Below, piece after piece: positions 24,788-32,898 of a stretch of 64,000 nt of DNA (position 1 is the first letter of the stretch; each line of letters opens with the position of its first letter). The notes beneath the pieces are model-generated. The model searched no databases and was not told the DNA's origin. It worked only from the letters and a program-made list of their open reading frames with translations. The position numbers were made by a program, and so were the translations under genes. Source of the stretch: DATAXV01 sp036272915 (GTDB lineage Bacteria; Chloroflexota; Dormibacteria; Dormibacterales; Dormibacteraceae); contig DATAXV010000044.1 in assembly GCA_036272915.1 (NCBI GenBank), forward strand, positions 1 to 64,000. Reading direction: 5' to 3'.

Positions 24788-26125
24788 TCACGATCGTCCC
24801 GATCGGGCTCCCGGGCCGATCGGGTCGGGGTACCCGATGCGCTCGCGCTCGGCGGCGGGCAGCGCCCAGGGTCGGTGCACCGCGGCACCGGGGATACCCC
24901 TCAGCTCAGGCACGTACCGCCGGACGTAGTCGCCGGCCGGGTCGAAGCGGAGCGCCTGGCGCAGGTGATTGAAGGAGCGGTTGGGCCGGGTGTCGTTGCC
25001 GGTGCCCGCCACCCACTGCCAGTTGCCGGCGTTGTTGGCGACGTCGCCGTCGACCAGCCACTCGAAGAAGTGGGCGGCGCCGCGGCGCCAGTCGATGCCC
25101 AGCTCGCGCACCAGAAAGGAGGCGACCAGGAGCCGGGCCCGGTTGTGGATCCGGCCCTCCCTCCGGAGCTGCCGCATGCCGGCGTCAACCACCGGTACGC
25201 CGGTGCGGCCCTCGGACCAGGCCTGGAGCAGGTCCGGGTCATCCTTCCAGTGCCGCCCTCGGGAGCGGTAGTCGCGGCGGGTCAGGTCGGGGCGGGCGGC
25301 GAGGACCTGGAGGTGGAAGTCGCGCCAGCAGAGCTGCCGCAGGAAGGACTCGCCACCCTGCCGTCCGGCCGTACGCAGCGCCACCTCCAGCGGTGAGACG
25401 CAACCGAAGTGGAGGTACGGACTGAGCCGTGAGGTGCGGTCGCCCGGCAGGTCGTCGTGGGCATCGCCGTAGGCGGGGAGGTCGCGGCGCAGCCAGCGGT
25501 TGAGCAGGTGGCGGCCCTCGGTCTCGCCGCCCCTGGGAAGCCGCGGCGAGCGAGGTCCGGGGACTGCGTCGCCAGGCCCGGGCCGGCGTCCGGGAGCGAT
25601 GCCGTCAGGGAGACGCATCCGCCCCGGCACCGGCACGGGTGGGCGCCAGAGAGCGGCCCGCCAGCGCCGCCAGCAGGGTGTGAAGACCCGGAAGTGGTCG
25701 CCCCCGGAGGGCGTGAGCTCGGCGGGCGGGACCACGGCCACGCCGCGGTGTAGAGCGAGCTTCAGGCCGGCTCGCGAACACGCTTCGGCGAGGCGGATCC
25801 GCCGGTGCGCGGCGTGGGTGCCGGCATCGGCGCTGAGGTGGATCTCGGCGGCCCCGACCGCGTTCGCCACCCGCATGGCCTCCGCCACGGGGTCGCCCCG
25901 GCGAAGCACCAGCCCTCCGCCCATTCGCCGCAGCGAGCTGTCGAGGTCGGCCAGGCACTCGATCAGAAAGGCGGCGCGGTTGGGCGACGCGTGGAGTCCT
26001 CCGAGCAGGGCCGGGTCGAGGACGAAGAGCGGGACCTGGCGGCCGGCCCGGCAGGCGGCCGCCAGCGCGGGCTGGTCGTGGACGCGAAGGTCGCGGGTGA
26101 GGAGCACGATCGCAGCTGCCATCAC
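24788..26125 (-). CDS. phrB: Deoxyribodipyrimidine photolyase
   Basis: 445 aa, class I photolyase that repairs cyclobutane pyrimidine dimers with blue light. An N-terminal alpha/beta antenna domain (IVLLTRDLRVHDQPAL) precedes the FAD domain with TSRLSPYLHFGCVSP, FLRQLCWRDFH, GVPVVDAGMRQL and the conserved WQWVAGTGNDTRPNRSFN. The GTG start overlaps the crtI stop (GTGA), with an ATG directly after, so it is the last gene of the carotenoid operon. Coupling repair to pigment synthesis is known in other bacteria. Confidence 0.94.
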   Translation of the reverse strand: MMAAAIVLLTRDLRVHDQPALAAACRAGRQVPLFVLDPALLGGLHASPNRAAFLIECLADLDSSLRRMGGGLVLRRGDPVAEAMRVANAVGAAEIHLSADAGTHAAHRRIRLAEACSRAGLKLALHRGVAVVPPAELTPSGGDHFRVFTPCWRRWRAALWRPPVPVPGRMRLPDGIAPGRRPGPGDAVPGPRSPRLPRGGETEGRHLLNRWLRRDLPAYGDAHDDLPGDRTSRLSPYLHFGCVSPLEVALRTAGRQGGESFLRQLCWRDFHLQVLAARPDLTRRDYRSRGRHWKDDPDLLQAWSEGRTGVPVVDAGMRQLRREGRIHNRARLLVASFLVRELGIDWRRGAAHFFEWLVDGDVANNAGNWQWVAGTGNDTRPNRSFNHLRQALRFDPAGDYVRRYVPELRGIPGAAVHRPWALPAAERERIGYPDPIGPGARSGRS

Positions 26126-27582
26126 TCCCTCATGTCCTCGGCGAGGAGCTCGCTGGTGACCTCGGCCGTGAGCAGGACGCCGGGTATGCCGGCGCCGGGG
26201 TGGGTTCCGGAGCCGACGTGGTACAGGCCGCGTGGGTGGCGGTAGCGGTTGTGCTGGCGGAAGAAGGCCGACTGACGGAGCAGCGGCTCCGGTCCGAAGG
26301 CGTGGCCGTCCTCGGCTCCCAGCCGGTCGCGGAATTCGATCGGGGTCCAGTGGCGCTCGAGGATGATCGAACGGCGCAGTCCGGCGAGGCCCAGGCCGGT
26401 CTCCGATTCGAGGGCGTCAAGGATCTCCTCGCGAAGCCTGTCGCCGGTCTCCGGCCACCGCTGTCCGCCGGCGAGGTTGGGAACCGGCATCAGCACGCTG
26501 ATCGCCTCGCCTCCGGGGGGCGCCATCGCCGGCTCGGTCCGTGAGGGCGCGTGGATGTAGAGACAGATCCCGCCGGTCATCTGGCGGCGGCGGGTGACAT
26601 CGTCGATGAAGCGGCGGTATCCGGGACCGACCAGGAGGTTGTGGTGGTGGAGGGCGGGGAAGCTGCGCGAGCTGCCCAGGCAGAGCAGGAAGCAGCTCAT
26701 CGACAGCCGTTGCGGCAGTGGCCGGAGGCCGGCCATGCGCCGGGTCGCGCCGACGTCGGCGTTGCTGACGACGGCGTCGGCGGGGAGCGTGCCGCCGCCC
26801 GCGAGCCGGACGCCCGCGACGCGGCCATCGCGCCGCTCGATCCCAACCGCCTCCTCGCCGGTCAGCACCGCCGCGCCGCGGCGGAGCTGCCGCTCCATCG
26901 CCGCCACCACCGACCAGACGCCGCCCTCTGCGTACCAGACCCCGCTGATCAGCTGGAGGTGGGCCAGCGCTGCGTAGACGGCGGGGACGCGGAAGGGGTC
27001 GCCGCCGATGAAGAGGGGATGGAAGCCGAAGGCCTGCCGCATGTGGGGCTCGGTGAGGTAGTGGCCGACGAAGCCGTCGACCGAGCGCAGGGCGCCCAGC
27101 CGAGCCATCCGCGGCAGCATCCGGAGCAGACCTCCCGGCCCGGGGAACGCTCGTCTGCCGGCGGCGAGGATCGCCTCCTCGTAGATGCGCCGCCCCGCCT
27201 CCAGGTACGCGTCGAAGCGGCCCGCGTCGGCGGCGCTGAAGCGTGCGATCTGGGCTCTCATCGCCGCCGGGCCGCCGCCGAAGAGGAGGTCCCGGCCGTC
27301 GTCCTGCCAGCGGATCCGGTAGAAGGGGTCGATCGGCAGCAGCCGGAGCTCGGCGGCCGTCGAGGTCCCGGCCAGGCGGAAGAGGTCGTCGAGCAGCTCG
27401 GGCATGGTGATCAGCGAGGGCCCGACGTCGAAGGAGAAGCCCCGCTCCTTGATCTGCGCCGCCCTGCCGCCCAGGCTCCGCTCCCGCTCGACCACCGTCA
27501 CCTCGAAGCCGGAGGCGAGGAGGCGGATGGCCGCCGCCAGCCCGCCAAGCCCGGCGCCGACGACGACAACTCGCCGCCTCAC
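26122..27582 (-). CDS. crtI: Phytoene desaturase
   Basis: 486 aa from GTG 27582, which overlaps the stop of the UbiA-fusion gene (GTGA). The FAD motif RRRVVVVGAGLGGLAAAIRL starts at residue 2, with the ERERSLGGRA stretch after it. The C-terminal signature is near PRGLYHVGSGTHPGAGIPGVLLT. It converts phytoene to lycopene by successive desaturations at the membrane. The frame continues upstream, but that part is only an overlap with the previous gene. Confidence 0.93.
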   Translation of the reverse strand: MRRRVVVVGAGLGGLAAAIRLLASGFEVTVVERERSLGGRAAQIKERGFSFDVGPSLITMPELLDDLFRLAGTSTAAELRLLPIDPFYRIRWQDDGRDLLFGGGPAAMRAQIARFSAADAGRFDAYLEAGRRIYEEAILAAGRRAFPGPGGLLRMLPRMARLGALRSVDGFVGHYLTEPHMRQAFGFHPLFIGGDPFRVPAVYAALAHLQLISGVWYAEGGVWSVVAAMERQLRRGAAVLTGEEAVGIERRDGRVAGVRLAGGGTLPADAVVSNADVGATRRMAGLRPLPQRLSMSCFLLCLGSSRSFPALHHHNLLVGPGYRRFIDDVTRRRQMTGGICLYIHAPSRTEPAMAPPGGEAISVLMPVPNLAGGQRWPETGDRLREEILDALESETGLGLAGLRRSIILERHWTPIEFRDRLGAEDGHAFGPEPLLRQSAFFRQHNRYRHPRGLYHVGSGTHPGAGIPGVLLTAEVTSELLAEDMRE

Positions 27583-29216
27583 GCGGCCGGCTCCGGGCGT
27601 GGGATCAGACCCTCGGCGATGGAGAGCACCTGCAGGCAGGCGATGACGGCGAAGGCCGCCGGGTGCCAGAGCAGGTCGCTCCAGGGCTGTCGCTCCCGCC
27701 AGATGATGAGCGATCGGAGGAGGATGACCGCGGCGCAGCCCCACAGCGCACCGGCGAGGGCGGAGCGGCGAAGCCGGGCCGCGATCTCTCCCGGAGCCGG
27801 CCAGACCGTGCTCAGGTCCGCGCCGTGGAGCGGGCGCACCGGCCCCCCGGCGGCCGCGATCCTCGCCGCCAGGCCGGCGACCTCGCTGCCGCCCCCGGCC
27901 CGTCGGTACGAGCGAGCGTCGACCGCCGCGCAGCCAGCGCCGATCAGACCGAAGGCACTGGCGCCGCCGGCACGCGGTGCGACCGTCAGCGAAAGGGAGA
28001 GGAGGGCGATCGCACGCTCCCAGGGCCTGCCCTCACCGAGGCGGGCGACCAGCGCCACCATCCCGCCACCCTGGCCGTGAAGCTCCTCGACGAGGATGGC
28101 GAGCGCCTCCGGGGCGAGCTGGGTTCCGGCGTCGAGGATCGCGACCACCGTCCCCTCGGCGGCGGCCATGGCGGCAGGCCGAAGCACCTGGACCGGGCCG
28201 GGATAGCCTGCCACCGGCGCCTCCTCGCCGCCGGCGGCCACGGTCAGCGAGGGGAGCTCGGAGGCGGGCGGTGCTCGCCGCCGCATCGCCAGCTGCCCGG
28301 CGACGCCGAGGAGGGCCCAGGCCCAGGCGCCGGCTCCGGTGGTCCAGGCGAGGAGGACCAGCGGGTCACGGGGGCCGAGGCCCCAGAGGTGGAGAAGCAA
28401 TTGAGTGATGAGGAACCCGGAGAGCAGGCTCTGCCCCATGAAGCTCCTCCAGGCCCGGCGCGCCCGGACCGCGTCGCCACCCAGGCAGGAGAGGCCGAGG
28501 AGGACGTAGGGGATGAGCGCGGCGGCCACGACCAGCGCCGGCCCGCCACCGGCCGCGACCACGGCCGCCGCGGCCAGGTAGAAGGTGGTGGAGAGCGCCG
28601 CCGTAAGGCGGGGGCCGATGACGGTGGCGATGGAACCGACCCCGCAGGCCCGGTCGAACTCGACATCCTGGATGGCGCCGAGCGCATGCGAGGCGATTCC
28701 CCAGAGCAGGAGGGCGGCGAGGAAGCGCCAGGGCAGCGCGTCGACGGGCGCTCCGGCGAGCAGCGCGCCGCATACCGCCGGCCACGTGAAGTGCAGGGAG
28801 CTGGTCAGCGAGTCGAGACCGGGAATGACCTTGGTCCTGACCGGTGGCACCGAGTAGGCGGCCGCGACGGCGGCGGTCGCCGTCAAAGCCAGTCCGGGCC
28901 GCAGGCCGGCGACGGGATAGGCGGCGATCAGCAGGGGCAGGTTGGTGGCGGCCACCAGGAACCAGAGCCCGTGCCCGGCGCCGGGCTCGAGCACGGCCCC
29001 CTCGACGCCGCCCTTGCGCGGGTTGTTGCGATCCGACTCGTAGTCGTAGAGATCGTTCAGCCCGTACATCAGCAGGTTGTAGGGCACGAGGAAGTAGACG
29101 GTGCCCAGGACCACCGCGGGCAGTGCGATGTGGCCGCCGGCGATGGCGGTGGCCAGGAACGGCAGGCAGGTGTTGATCCATGAGAAGGGGCGGCTGGCGG
29201 TGAGGAGGCGGCGCAC
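27579..29216 (-). CDS. UbiA prenyltransferase (lycopene-elongase-like) fused to a degenerate glycosyltransferase domain
   Basis: 545 aa. Residues about 1-295 are a UbiA-type prenyltransferase with both Asp-rich motifs, NDLYDYESDRNNPRKGG and AIQDVEFDRA. The NPRKGG context resembles lycopene elongases of C50 carotenoid pathways. Residues about 320-535 resemble a family-2 glycosyltransferase (VVAILDAGTQLAPEAL, then GLIGAGCAAVDARSYRRAGG, then two membrane helices), but the first nucleotide-binding half is shortened and the DxD motif reads DAG. The second domain may therefore be inactive. GTG start, two-base gap after crtYd. Confidence 0.82.
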   Translation of the reverse strand: MRRLLTASRPFSWINTCLPFLATAIAGGHIALPAVVLGTVYFLVPYNLLMYGLNDLYDYESDRNNPRKGGVEGAVLEPGAGHGLWFLVAATNLPLLIAAYPVAGLRPGLALTATAAVAAAYSVPPVRTKVIPGLDSLTSSLHFTWPAVCGALLAGAPVDALPWRFLAALLLWGIASHALGAIQDVEFDRACGVGSIATVIGPRLTAALSTTFYLAAAAVVAAGGGPALVVAAALIPYVLLGLSCLGGDAVRARRAWRSFMGQSLLSGFLITQLLLHLWGLGPRDPLVLLAWTTGAGAWAWALLGVAGQLAMRRRAPPASELPSLTVAAGGEEAPVAGYPGPVQVLRPAAMAAAEGTVVAILDAGTQLAPEALAILVEELHGQGGGMVALVARLGEGRPWERAIALLSLSLTVAPRAGGASAFGLIGAGCAAVDARSYRRAGGGSEVAGLAARIAAAGGPVRPLHGADLSTVWPAPGEIAARLRRSALAGALWGCAAVILLRSLIIWRERQPWSDLLWHPAAFAVIACLQVLSIAEGLIPRPEPAA

Positions 29217-29218
29217 GC

Positions 29219-29500
29219 TCAGTCCTCGCCGCCCCAGGACCAGACCGTGTTGGCGATCAGGTAGAGGGCGCAGCCGTAGAGCAGGTCCTCGACGGGGATG
29301 GCCACGACGTCGATGCCGCTCCGGTAGCGGTCGGCATAGCCGAAGACACCGAGGCGGATGAGGAGCGAGTCGCCTGCCACCGTCAGCGCGGCGAAGATGG
29401 CGAGGCCCAGCCAGAGGCCGGTATGACGCGGGCCGCCACCAGCGACGGTGATGCCGAGGGCGGCGATCAACGCCGCCACGGCGGCGAGCGTGTACTCCAT
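29219..29500 (-). CDS. crtYd: Lycopene cyclase domain protein, second subunit
   Basis: 93 aa, three membrane helices. The motif IPVEDLLYGCALYLIANTVW is the conserved PxED block of the CrtYd/CrtYf half of heterodimeric cyclases. ATG 29500 overlaps the crtYc stop (ATGA). Together with crtYc it forms one membrane enzyme that closes the end rings of lycopene or of C50 flavuxanthin-type precursors. Confidence 0.88.
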   Translation of the reverse strand: MEYTLAAVAALIAALGITVAGGGPRHTGLWLGLAIFAALTVAGDSLLIRLGVFGYADRYRSGIDVVAIPVEDLLYGCALYLIANTVWSWGGED

Positions 29501-29799
29501 CAGCGGTGGGCCCGCCGCGCGACCCGGCGGAGCACGACCGAGAGGAGGCAGAGGAAGGCGAGCAGAACCGGCTCCTCCAGGGGGATGCCGGGGGGCACGA
29601 TCAGCGAGTTCAGCCGCGGGTTGCTCGCGAACCAGCCACGGGCGGTGCCGACCCCGTCGAACACGAGGAAGAGGGGGACGGTGACCAGGATGCAACGGAC
29701 GAGCCGACCGCCGGTGACGCCGAGCCGGAGGCGCCCGTCGAGGATCAGGACCCCGGCCCAGGCGATGAGGAGCGCCGCCAGATAGGCGAAGCGGATCAT
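29500..29799 (-). CDS. crtYc: Lycopene cyclase domain protein, first subunit
   Basis: 99 aa, three membrane helices. FDGVGTARGWFASNP and IPLEEPVLLAFLCLL are the conserved blocks of the CrtYc/CrtYe half, including the PLEE acidic pair. The ATG overlaps the stop of the DUF1722 gene (ATGA). In C50 producers these two small genes act on the elongated carotenoid, which would fit the UbiA gene just downstream. Confidence 0.88.
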   Translation of the reverse strand: MIRFAYLAALLIAWAGVLILDGRLRLGVTGGRLVRCILVTVPLFLVFDGVGTARGWFASNPRLNSLIVPPGIPLEEPVLLAFLCLLSVVLRRVARRAHR

Positions 29800-30329
29800 C
29801 GGCGTCCGCCGCGCTGGTTAGCCCGGTCGCCGAGCATGACCTCGGCAGGGAAGGGGTCGAGATAGGTCTGGATGCGCAGCCAGACCGGCGCACCGCCGTC
29901 GAGCCCCTCCCGGATCCGGCCCACGGGGGTCTCCAGGGGCAGGTCGCCCCGGCAGTAGCCCTCGATCACGGTGGCCACCTCGACGCGGTCCTGGGCGTCG
30001 GCGATGTGCCCGGAGAGATGCTGCAGCACGTTGACGTGCCGGTTCGGCGAGGCAGGCGAGGACAGCGCCTCGAGCAGCCTTCGGCGGTACGTCGCGGCCA
30101 GGTCCTCGGCGGGCCGGCCGCGGGTTCCGGCGACGAGTTGGCCGAGGTCGCGGCAGACGGCGGGGCTGTGGGCGAGCAGGGTCATCTTCTGCGAGGCGTG
30201 GAAGGCCGTGAGCGCCGAGGTACGGGGCCGCCGCGGCAGCCGGGCCCAGCGCGCCCGGGCGAAGACGCGTTCCACCCAGGCCGCCCTCGTCCACGGGTCT
30301 CGCAGCTGATCCGCGTGGCCGACGATCAC
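29796..30329 (-). CDS. ybgA: DUF1722/YbgA-like protein
   Basis: 177 aa from GTG 30329. The domain is clear: HASQKMTLLAHSPAVCRDLGQLVAG, then NVLQHLSGHIADAQDR, GYCRGDLPLETPVGRI and WLRIQTYLDPFP. I chose GTG 30329 because it overlaps the epimerase stop as GTGA, like its neighbours, and gives a length close to E. coli YbgA, which also sits next to phrB. A start at 30500 would overlap the epimerase by 175 bases. Biochemical role unknown; the link to photolyase is conserved context. Confidence 0.82.
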   Translation of the reverse strand: MIVGHADQLRDPWTRAAWVERVFARARWARLPRRPRTSALTAFHASQKMTLLAHSPAVCRDLGQLVAGTRGRPAEDLAATYRRRLLEALSSPASPNRHVNVLQHLSGHIADAQDRVEVATVIEGYCRGDLPLETPVGRIREGLDGGAPVWLRIQTYLDPFPAEVMLGDRANQRGGRR

Positions 30330-31387
30330 CCCGGCGTCCCCCAGCGCCGGCCCGTCCTGCGCGAGCAGGCGGCCGTCCACCTCATCCTCGTCGTCATGGA
30401 CCCAATCGACGTACCGGCTGAGCATCCGGGTCCAGGACTGATCGGTCGCGGAGACACGGCCGGTGATGGCGATCCTGGGTCGTACGGGCTCGCCCGCCAT
30501 CCGAGCTCCAGACCGTGCTCGGCGAGATGGGCGCGAACGGCGTCGGGGCGGAAGCCGAAGGGCCGCTCCACCGAGCCGGGGCCGGCGACGTTCTCGAAGG
30601 CGAGGAGCTCGAGCGACGCCGGGGTGAGCGGTGGTCGGGGAAGGATCGCGGTCATCACCCGGGCCTGGAGATCGGCCACGCCGAGAGGCAGTGGGAGCAG
30701 TGCCGGGTGGCGGTCCAGAGCGTCGCATATGGCCAGCGTCAGCTCGCGCATGGTCAGCTGCTCGCCGCCGCCGAGGGGGAGCGTCCGGCCGGTGACCGAC
30801 GGATCCCGGATCGCGCCCTCGACGCACCGGGCCAGATCCTCGATCCAGAGCGGCTGGAGGCGGACCCCGGGGTTGATCACGGGCACCGCCGGCGCTCGTC
30901 GGACGAGCGCGGCCAGAGTCGCGAGGAATGGCGCCCCGGCGCCGAACATGATCGAGGGCTGCAGCACCACCCAGGGAATGCCGGATCCGCGGACCGCCTC
31001 CTCCATGCCCCAGCGGGTGGCCATGTAGGTGCCCTCCGGCGCCGCTCGAGTTCCGAGGCCAGAGATGAGGACGACGCGCCCGACCCGGGCAGCGGCAGCC
31101 CGCCGGACCAGGTTCTCGGTGCCGCCCTGGTTGACGGCTGCGTAGGCGCCGGGCCGGGGTTCCCTGCGGTCGGCGGTGATGGCGGCGGCGTGGACGACCA
31201 CCTCAACCCCCTTGAGGGCGGGTCCCAACGAGGTGGGGAAGGTCAGATCTGCCTCGACCAGGTCATCCCGCCCGCGGAGGGCGTCATCGCCGGGACGGAC
31301 CATGCCCCTCACGGGGAGGCCATGCCCAGCCAGGTGGGCGAGCACGTGCCGGCCGACGAAGCCGCCGGCGCCGGTGACCAGAATCAC
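30326..31387 (-). CDS. NAD-dependent epimerase/dehydratase (atypical SDR)
   Basis: 353 aa from GTG 31387, overlapping the crtB stop (GTGA). The NAD motif is ILVTGAGGFVGRHVL, with VVVHAAAITADRR and the active-site region YMATRWGMEEAVRGSGIPWVVLQPS, where Tyr and Arg stand in place of the usual YxxxK. This resembles the NDUFA9/atypical-5 group. The C-terminal tail beyond about residue 295 is low in similarity. It may act on the carotenoid end groups or be a quinone-type reductase; the substrate is unknown. Confidence 0.82.
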   Translation of the reverse strand: MILVTGAGGFVGRHVLAHLAGHGLPVRGMVRPGDDALRGRDDLVEADLTFPTSLGPALKGVEVVVHAAAITADRREPRPGAYAAVNQGGTENLVRRAAAARVGRVVLISGLGTRAAPEGTYMATRWGMEEAVRGSGIPWVVLQPSIMFGAGAPFLATLAALVRRAPAVPVINPGVRLQPLWIEDLARCVEGAIRDPSVTGRTLPLGGGEQLTMRELTLAICDALDRHPALLPLPLGVADLQARVMTAILPRPPLTPASLELLAFENVAGPGSVERPFGFRPDAVRAHLAEHGLELGWRASPYDPGSPSPAVSPRPISPGPGCSAGTSIGSMTTRMRWTAACSRRTGRRWGTPG

Positions 31388-32265
31388 GCCGGGTTCCGCC
31401 CGAGGTGTCGGGCGGGGCGGGGCGGTTCGGCCACCGGCTGACGGGGGGTGAGGATCGCGCGGAAGACGATGAGCAGGCGGCGACGCCGCGAGAGCCGTGA
31501 GCGCCATGGCCGGCGCCGGCCCCATCCGTCGCGGCCGAGCTGGGTCAGGATCGCCCGGTACATCTCGGCGGCGCTCCGGACCGCCAGCTGCCCGCGGGGC
31601 AGGAGCGACACGCCGGCCATGCCCCGCTCGTACCACCAGTCGGCGATGGCGGCCTCGATGCGGAGCAACAGGGCCCGATCGTCCTCGGCGAGGTCGTCGA
31701 CGCCGGCCAGCGCCAGCGTCTCATCGGGCAGGTAGACCCGCCCCCGGGCCAGGTCCTCGTCGATGTCGCGGAGGATGTTGGTCCGCTGCATTCCGATGCC
31801 CATCGCACGGGCGGCGGTGGCCGCGTCCGGACACTCCGCGCCGAGGATGCTGGCGAGCAGGAGGCCGATCGTGCCGGCGACGCCGTAGCAATAGCCGTCG
31901 AGTTCGAGCTCGGTGCCGAAGCGGGCACCCCGCAGGTCCATGCGCTGGGCGTCGCAGAAGTCGAGGACGGCGGAGCGGGGCAGGGACGGATGCCGGGCCG
32001 CGAGCCCGTCGAGGACCGCCGCCTCCTGAGTGAGGACGGCACCCCCGACCGCCCAGTGTTCGATGGCGTCGAGGCGGGAGTGGGCACCGGGCAGCCCCTC
32101 GTCGACGGCATCGTCGAGCGTCCTCGCCACCAGATAGAGAAGATTGACGTCGTTACGGACCTCGGCGGGCAGGAGACGGGAGGCCAGGGAGAAGGTCCGT
32201 GCCGCCCGATCGATGGTCCGCTGCGCGGAGCCCCGCAGTCCGTCGACCGATTCCAATCTCGCCAT
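31384..32265 (-). CDS. crtB: Phytoene synthase
   Basis: 293 aa, trans-isoprenyl diphosphate synthase fold that condenses two GGPP into phytoene. The two Asp motifs are present: LVARTLDDAVDE (about residue 50) and NILRDIDEDLARGRVYLP (about residue 135). It is the first gene of the eight-gene operon. The ATG lies eight bases after a -10 box, so the message is leaderless or nearly so. No GGPP synthase gene is in the window. Confidence 0.94.
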   Translation of the reverse strand: MARLESVDGLRGSAQRTIDRAARTFSLASRLLPAEVRNDVNLLYLVARTLDDAVDEGLPGAHSRLDAIEHWAVGGAVLTQEAAVLDGLAARHPSLPRSAVLDFCDAQRMDLRGARFGTELELDGYCYGVAGTIGLLLASILGAECPDAATAARAMGIGMQRTNILRDIDEDLARGRVYLPDETLALAGVDDLAEDDRALLLRIEAAIADWWYERGMAGVSLLPRGQLAVRSAAEMYRAILTQLGRDGWGRRRPWRSRLSRRRRLLIVFRAILTPRQPVAEPPRPARHLGRNPA

Positions 32266-32268
32266 ATC

Positions 32269-32302
32269 TCTCGATTATCGAGATTCTTGATAATAGAGTC
32301 AA
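32269..32302 (-). promoter_or_regulatory. crtB promoter covered by tandem palindromes
   Basis: On the minus strand TTGACT (32302-32297), a 17-base spacer and GATAAT (32279-32274) form a near-consensus promoter. A perfect palindrome TCTCGATTATCGAGA (32269-32283) overlaps the -10, and an imperfect copy CTTGATAATAGAG (32286-32298) lies 16 bp away. The divergent MarR gene is the likely repressor, as for CrtR of Corynebacterium. Confidence 0.8.
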
Positions 32303-32368
32303 GTCCCAGGGGCTGCGGCGCCATGGTGTCCCGAGCGTGCCCCGGGGAGGCGATACGCTACCCGCAAG

Positions 32369-32845
32369 GTGTCGATGCAGGACCACGACGGCGACGGGGC
32401 GGAGGCCAGGCGGCGGGTGCTGGCCCAGCTGCGGGTGCTCGGTCGGGAGATGGGAGAGATGAGCCGTCGCGTGTCCCGCTCCATGGGCCTGCACGACACG
32501 CAGCTCCGTGCCGTGGATCAGCTGCTGCGCAGCGAGCACCTCTCGCCGGGGGATCTCTCCCGCCGCCTCGGCCTCAGCACCGGGGCGACGACCGCCCTCA
32601 TCGACAACCTCGAGCAGCTGGGCCACGCCCGCCGCCGGCCGCACCCGGAGGATCGCCGCCGGGTCGTGCTGGAGGCGACCGAGCACGCCCGTCAGGAGGG
32701 GGGCCAGGCCTTCCGGCCGCTGGGTGCCACCTTCGCCGCCATGCTCGAGGGCTACGATCGGCAGGAGCTGGAGGCAATCGACCGCTTCCTCGCGGACCTG
32801 CGCCGCTCGATCGCCGAATATCCGCCGCCGCCCGCCAGCCCCTGA
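32369..32845 (+). CDS. MarR-family regulator, probable carotenoid operon repressor
   Basis: 158 aa from GTG 32369, or ATG 32375. The winged helix spans about residues 45-110 with GDLSRRLGLSTGATTALIDNLEQLG and the wing DRRRVVLEAT. It diverges from crtB, with the tandem palindromes between them. In Corynebacterium a MarR protein (CrtR) in the same position represses the crt genes and responds to GGPP; the same role here is inferred. Confidence 0.88.
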   Translation: MSMQDHDGDGAEARRRVLAQLRVLGREMGEMSRRVSRSMGLHDTQLRAVDQLLRSEHLSPGDLSRRLGLSTGATTALIDNLEQLGHARRRPHPEDRRRVVLEATEHARQEGGQAFRPLGATFAAMLEGYDRQELEAIDRFLADLRRSIAEYPPPPASP

Positions 32846-32855
32846 CCTTCGGCCG

Positions 32856-32884
32856 ATCGTGATATATCGTGATCTGATCGTGAT
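32856..32884. repeat. Three ATCGTGAT direct repeats at about one helical turn
   Basis: ATCGTGAT occurs at 32856-32863, 32866-32873 and 32877-32884, with 10- and 11-bp steps, ending 14 bases before the ATG of the siderophore-interacting protein. The first two also frame a GATATATC palindrome. Phasing of this kind suggests cooperative binding of a regulator on one DNA face. It does not resemble an IdeR/DtxR or Fur box. Confidence 0.6.
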
Positions 32885-32898
32885 AGGCTGGCTTTTGG

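Noticed and set aside
30330..30500. Longer YbgA start at 30500
   Set aside because: It would overlap the epimerase by 175 bases; GTG 30329 gives the same four-base overlap used by neighbouring genes.
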